9,941 nucleotides of DNA, from the NCBI GenBank assembly GCA_937910835.1, contig CALEMG010000075.1:1-9941 (forward strand), read 5' to 3'. The notes below the pieces were generated by a model, which was not told where the DNA came from, did no database searches, and was given only the letters and a program-made list of their open reading frames with translations. A program made the position numbers and the translations under genes. The stretch is from an uncultured Alphaproteobacteria bacterium (lineage in GTDB: Bacteria > Pseudomonadota > Alphaproteobacteria > Sneathiellales > Sneathiellaceae). Below, piece after piece: positions 6,896 through 9,941 of this stretch; within the stretch, counting starts at the first letter, position 1; every line of letters starts with the position of its first letter.

Positions 6896-7590
6896 GCCTG
6901 CCCCCTCTTGTGAATAAGGATCATGGAGAAGTAGGGCGCGGCATCCTCCGGCACGTCGGAGAGGGGGAGGATCCTTTCCGTCTCCATCGTCGCGTGCTCT
7001 ATATACCGGGCGTTTTCCGCCAGTCCAAGTTCGATGATCACATCGCGAACGCGGGAGAAGTGCCGCCCGACTTTCATAATGGCGGCACTATCGGTATCAC
7101 GAAGCCGGTCGCGCAATATTTCAGAGGGAAGCGGCGCGGGCAGCACGGTCAGGATATCATTTCGCGCGGAAAGAGGCGATTGCAGCGCTGTTGCGCAGGC
7201 GGTTAGGGAGGAGACACCCGGAACCACTTCGACGGGATATTTCTCTGCAATACGTCCAAATAAATACATGAAGGAGCCATAGAAAAACGGATCGCCTTCG
7301 CAAAGAACAACAACATCCTCTCCCTTTTCGAGATGCTGGCCCAGCTCTTCGGCCGCATCATCATATGCGGCCTGGGCGGGTGCACGCTCGACCGTCATCG
7401 GGATGCGCACGGCAATCTCGGTTTTCGGCTCCGTCAAATGCGGCGCAATGATCGCCCGGGCCAGGCTGTCACCATCTTCAAGCGCCGGATAGGCAAGCAC
7501 CTTTGTTGCCTGCAACAGCTTGAGCGCTTTCAGGGTGATGAGATTCGGATCGCCGGGGCCAATCCCGAGCCCGTAGAGGGTGCCTGTCAT
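6886..7590 (-). CDS. cobI: Precorrin-2 (cobalt-factor II) C20-methyltransferase
   Basis: SAM-dependent methylation of C20. CobI uses precorrin-2, CbiL uses the cobalt form; the sequence does not separate them by eye. 234 residues from the chosen start. Seen: LYGLGIGPGDPNLITLKAL at 5-23, LAYPA at 32-36, LCEGDPFFYGSFMYLF at 96-111 and EVVPGVSSLTACA at 121-133. The reading frame is open 15 residues further upstream, but that stretch lies inside cobL and has no family similarity. The ATG at 7590 forms an ATGA overlap with the cobL stop and places the GIGPGDP loop at the usual distance. There is no good ribosome site, so translation probably depends on coupling to cobL. Upstream neighbour of the CbiG-CobJ fusion that takes its product. 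Confidence 0.96.
   Translation of the reverse strand: MTGTLYGLGIGPGDPNLITLKALKLLQATKVLAYPALEDGDSLARAIIAPHLTEPKTEIAVRIPMTVERAPAQAAYDDAAEELGQHLEKGEDVVVLCEGDPFFYGSFMYLFGRIAEKYPVEVVPGVSSLTACATALQSPLSARNDILTVLPAPLPSEILRDRLRDTDSAAIMKVGRHFSRVRDVIIELGLAENARYIEHATMETERILPLSDVPEDAAPYFSMILIHKRGQAWK
6902..6907 (-). promoter_or_regulatory. Ribosome binding site of cbiG-cobJ inside cobI
   Basis: GAGGGG on the minus strand, six bases before the ATG at 6895, within the last codons of cobI. It favours the 6895 start over the ATG at 6889, which would be 12 bases away from it. A nearer GCAGG gives the 6889 start some support. Confidence 0.55.
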
Positions 7591-8792
7591 TCTTTTACCA
7601 ATCGTATTTGTGTAACCTGGCGGAAGGGCTTCCAACTTGTGAAGCCGCCGATTTTCTCCGCTCGTGAAATATTAAGCCGTGTCAGACTTCCGCCGTGGCG
7701 ATCATGGATATCAAAAAGGCATTGCTCGCCCTCGATCGTGACCGCGTTCGATACAAGCCGCCCGCCGGGTCTAAGGGATGACCAGCAGGCCTCAAAAACA
7801 CCGTCATGACTAAGACCACCACCGATAAAGATGGCATCCGGTGCGCCGAGATTTTTGAGGGTATCCGGCGCGCTTCCTTTCAAGAGTTTTAACTGAGGAA
7901 CCCCCAGCTTACGGCAGTTGCTTTCGATCAGGGCCTGCCGATCCTTTCGCGGCTCAATCGCGATGGCGCGGTTTGCCGGATGGCAGCGCATCCATTCAAT
8001 GGCGACGGAACCGGACCCTGCACCGACATCCCAGAGAAGCTCTCCGGGAAAGGGGGCAAGAGCAGAAAGCGTGGCGCTGCGAATTTCTCGCTTTGTAAGC
8101 TGTCCGTCATGATCGAACGCATCGTCGGGAAGGCCGGGGGTTCTTGAATAGAGTTGCGCGGTTACATCGGACGGGCATTGAAGGGCGATCGTGTTCAGAT
8201 CGCGAAAGGTTTTGGTGGCAAAGTCTTGGGCGGTTCCATGATGGATTTTTTCCGCCGTACTGCCCATATGTTCCAGCACGAGCATCTTCGCCTTTTCCAT
8301 GCCAAACGATTGAAGAATATCTGCGACATCGGACGGTGTCTTACCGTTATCGGAAAGGGCGAGAATTCGGCTGCCCGGTGCAAGATGGGGGACGAGCAGT
8401 TCCAGCGGCCTTCCATGCAGGGTGATCTGCTCGGTCCGTGAAAGATCCCAACCGAGCCGGGCGGCCGCGAGGCTGAAGGCCGAGAGGGCAGGGAATATCG
8501 CCATTTCCTCCGCCGGCAGCCTTTTCGCAAAGGTTACGCCAATGCCGTAATGCATGGGATCTCCTGTCGCTAGGATGCAGATATTCTCCCCGCGCCGCGC
8601 CATGATTTCTTCCACCAAAATCATAAGAGGGCTGGGCCATGTCTTCCGCTCCCGCCCGTCATCGGGCAGCATCGCGAGATGCCTTTCTCCACCGATCAGC
8701 AAGCTGGCGTTATCGATCGCCTGCCGGGCTGAGTGGGAAATATTCTCCAACCCTTCTTCACCAATTCCGACAATGCTGAGCCAGGCTGTCAT
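7587..8792 (-). CDS. cobL: Precorrin-6Y C5,15-methyltransferase (decarboxylating)
   Basis: Bifunctional enzyme acting on (cobalt-)precorrin-6B: it methylates C5 and C15 and decarboxylates the C12 acetate to give precorrin-8. 401 residues, matching the fused CbiE-CbiT form. The CbiE-type tetrapyrrole methylase domain spans about 4-205, with SIVGIGEEGL at 6-15, LATGDPMHYGIG at 74-85 and SDNGKTPSDVA at 147-157. The CbiT-type Rossmann methyltransferase domain spans about 225-400, with the SAM motif LWDVGAGSGSVAIEW at 253-267, AIEPRKDR at 278-285 and IFIGGG at 321-326. The start is an ATGA overlap with cobH, with GGGA eight bases upstream. Works after CobK, which is encoded on the opposite strand in this window, and before CobH. 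Confidence 0.97.
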   Translation of the reverse strand: MTAWLSIVGIGEEGLENISHSARQAIDNASLLIGGERHLAMLPDDGRERKTWPSPLMILVEEIMARRGENICILATGDPMHYGIGVTFAKRLPAEEMAIFPALSAFSLAAARLGWDLSRTEQITLHGRPLELLVPHLAPGSRILALSDNGKTPSDVADILQSFGMEKAKMLVLEHMGSTAEKIHHGTAQDFATKTFRDLNTIALQCPSDVTAQLYSRTPGLPDDAFDHDGQLTKREIRSATLSALAPFPGELLWDVGAGSGSVAIEWMRCHPANRAIAIEPRKDRQALIESNCRKLGVPQLKLLKGSAPDTLKNLGAPDAIFIGGGLSHDGVFEACWSSLRPGGRLVSNAVTIEGEQCLFDIHDRHGGSLTRLNISRAEKIGGFTSWKPFRQVTQIRLVKE

Positions 8793-9424
8793 TCGGATTT
8801 TCCCGCAAGGCTTGCGAAAGCGTTCAGAGCGGCGGCTGCCATGGCGCTGCCGCCCTTTCGGCCGCGCAAGGTGATGTAGGGGATATCGAGGTGACTTTCG
8901 ATCATGGCCTGCTTGGATTCGGCAGCACCGACAAAGCCTACCGGAAAGGCAAGGATCGCGGCCGGCTTTGGGGCGCCATTCTCTATTTGCTCAAGGAGGT
9001 GGAAAAGCGCCGTCGGGGCATTTCCAAAAACAGCCACAGCGTTCTCGAGCCGATCAAACCAGAGATCAACCGCCGCGGCGGACCGGGTTGTCTTTTTCTT
9101 GGCGGCCATGTCCGGTGTATCTGGCTTGTTCAACGTGCAAATGACGTCATTTCCGGCAGGCAAGAATCGGCGAATAATGCCATGGGTAACCATTTCGCAG
9201 TCACAAAATACCGGTGCGCCTGTACGAAGCGCCGATACAGCAGCATTGGTGATATCAGGGTGATAGGCAAGGTCAGACAAAATCTCTGGCATGCCACAGG
9301 CATGAATAATGCGCGTGGCCACCGTCTGCATTGCCGCATCAAAGCCTGAGAAATCAGCTTCGCGTTTTATTGCTGCGAAGGATTCCTCATAGATCGCCGC
9401 CGGATCGCGCAGGTAGTCATACAT
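8789..9424 (-). CDS. cobH: Precorrin-8X methylmutase
   Basis: Moves the methyl group from C11 to C12, giving hydrogenobyrinic acid (CobH) or cobyrinic acid (CbiC). 211 residues, normal length. Seen: YLRDPAAIYEESFAAI near the N-terminus (the usual Y-x-x-x-P-x-x-I-Y-x-x-S-F pattern), RIIHACGMPEI with His41 matching the catalytic histidine of CobH, CDCEMVTHGI in the middle, and AFPVGFVGAAESKQA around residues 159-173 with RGRKGGSAMAAAALNA near the C-terminus. The start lies four bases after the cbiX stop; no clear ribosome site, so coupling to cbiX is likely. Its stop overlaps the cobL start. Confidence 0.97.
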   Translation of the reverse strand: MYDYLRDPAAIYEESFAAIKREADFSGFDAAMQTVATRIIHACGMPEILSDLAYHPDITNAAVSALRTGAPVFCDCEMVTHGIIRRFLPAGNDVICTLNKPDTPDMAAKKKTTRSAAAVDLWFDRLENAVAVFGNAPTALFHLLEQIENGAPKPAAILAFPVGFVGAAESKQAMIESHLDIPYITLRGRKGGSAMAAAALNAFASLAGKSE

Positions 9425-9428
9425 GGCG

Positions 9429-9941
9429 TCAGTTGCCGCTCTTCTTCATGCTGACCGGCCCCAGCGGGTGATCGGCATGAGGATAGGGATGATGGGCATG
9501 ATCATGTGAATGGCCGTCATGCCCATGATGCTCATGATGATGGCTATGGTCATGACCGTGATCATGGGTGTGCTCGCTTGAGCCAATCCCTTCCACATGA
9601 TGGTGATGGCTTTCCTGCTTGAGGCCGACTTCATCCTCAAACCCGAGGGCTTGCTCCCGATATTTGCACATGCCGCAATTCATGTTGTTCTGACCGTTCA
9701 GAATTTCCTCGACCCGATCGGCAAAGCAGTCAAGCACCAGCGGATGATCATTGAGATAGGGCGCCTTGATGAATTCGATGTCTGGATGAGCCGCAGCAAC
9801 TTTATCCGTATAGTCATAAATGCGATTGACGAGGACGCCCGTAAAGAGGAAATAAGGAAACACAACGATCCGCTTATAGCCAAGCCGGGCCGCATGCTCC
9901 ATCCCCTGTTCCACCAGCGGGAAGTTGACGCCCGAATTTAC
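9429..9941 (-). CDS. cbiX: Sirohydrochlorin cobaltochelatase, 5' end outside window, long form with Fe-S-type motif and His-rich tail
   Basis: Class II cobalt chelatase that inserts Co2+ into sirohydrochlorin at the start of the cobalt-early route. The last 170 codons are present and the frame stays open to the window edge. Seen: PLVEQGMEHAARLGYKRIVV and PYFLFTGVLVNRI, the CbiX/SirB C-terminal half-domain; then MNCGMCKYREQALGFEDEVG, matching the MxCxxC motif that binds an Fe-S cluster in long CbiX proteins; then a tail with 22 histidines in 47 residues and a short basic end (MKKSGN). The N-terminal half, which should hold the catalytic histidine, is not visible. The start must lie beyond 9941; the GTG at 9914 is internal, since family-like sequence (NFPLVEQG) continues upstream of it. 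Upstream-most gene of the visible operon. Confidence 0.93.
   Translation of the reverse strand, partial: VNSGVNFPLVEQGMEHAARLGYKRIVVFPYFLFTGVLVNRIYDYTDKVAAAHPDIEFIKAPYLNDHPLVLDCFADRVEEILNGQNNMNCGMCKYREQALGFEDEVGLKQESHHHHVEGIGSSEHTHDHGHDHSHHHEHHGHDGHSHDHAHHPYPHADHPLGPVSMKKSGN
9468..9608 (-). repeat. Histidine-rich low-complexity tail of cbiX
   Basis: Low-complexity DNA made of CAT/CAC codons alternating mostly with Asp, Gly, Ser and Glu codons. It encodes 22 His in 47 residues, in runs such as HDHGHDHSHHHEHHGHD. Such tails occur in long CbiX proteins and in CobW-type and nickel or cobalt chaperones, where they bind or store metal. The visible effect in DNA is a repeated CATGA/CATGG pattern that also creates spurious Met/Ile-rich reading frames. 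Confidence 0.9.
9666..9683 (-). other. MxCxxC (MNCGMC) motif of CbiX
   Basis: Codons for Met-Asn-Cys-Gly-Met-Cys, followed by KYREQ. In the long CbiX of Bacillus megaterium an MxCxxC motif is associated with a redox-active 4Fe-4S centre. By homology this copy is expected to carry a cluster; that is inference, not seen. Confidence 0.7.

Noticed and set aside
9446..9640. A minus-strand frame encoding a Met/Ile-rich hydrophobic peptide that resembles a membrane segment
   Set aside because: It is the alternate frame of the CAT-rich histidine tail of cbiX; the Met/Ile pattern is a by-product of the CATGAT-type repeats.

Overview
The window is almost entirely a cobalamin (vitamin B12) biosynthesis locus, about 10 kb of tightly packed genes with no gene-free stretch longer than 69 bases. 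The proteins look alphaproteobacterial. CobA follows the Pseudomonas denitrificans-type SUMT layout (LPAxExGSVWLVGAGPGD near the start, AGKRGGKPSPKQ inside). CobH, CobI, CobL and CobM carry the 'aerobic-type' family signatures, and a CbiG-CobJ fusion is present. Base composition is balanced to moderately GC-rich. I cannot name the genus from sequence alone.

Layout. From the right edge leftwards on the minus strand runs cbiX (5' end outside the window), cobH, cobL, cobI, a fused cbiG-cobJ, and cobM. Most of these junctions are ATGA stop/start overlaps, so they form one translationally coupled operon. In the middle, on the plus strand, cbiD and cobK form an overlapping pair that converges on cobM with 9 bases between the stop codons. 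Left of a 69-base divergent spacer, the minus strand carries cobA, cobB and cobP (3' end outside the window), each separated by a single base.

How the genes work together. CobA makes precorrin-2 from uroporphyrinogen III. CbiX would insert cobalt early, into sirohydrochlorin. CobI (C20), CobJ (C17 and ring contraction), CobM (C11), CbiG (lactone opening and loss of the C20 fragment), CbiD (C1), CobK (reduction), CobL (C5, C15 and decarboxylation) and CobH (methyl migration) then lead to cobyrinic acid. CobB amidates the a and c side chains, and CobP activates adenosylcobinamide in the nucleotide-loop branch. No cobG, cobZ, cobF, cobN, cobS or cobT is visible here. CbiX, CbiG and CbiD are hallmarks of the cobalt-early (anaerobic-type) route, while most other genes carry aerobic-type names, so the best reading is a cobalt-early or mixed pathway.

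I found no RNA gene, mobile element, CRISPR array or cobalamin riboswitch. This is not an undescribed system. The points worth a second look are the mixed gene content, the CbiG-CobJ fusion, the histidine-rich Fe-S-type tail of CbiX, an apparent loss of a conserved acidic residue in CobP, and the inverted cbiD-cobK island.
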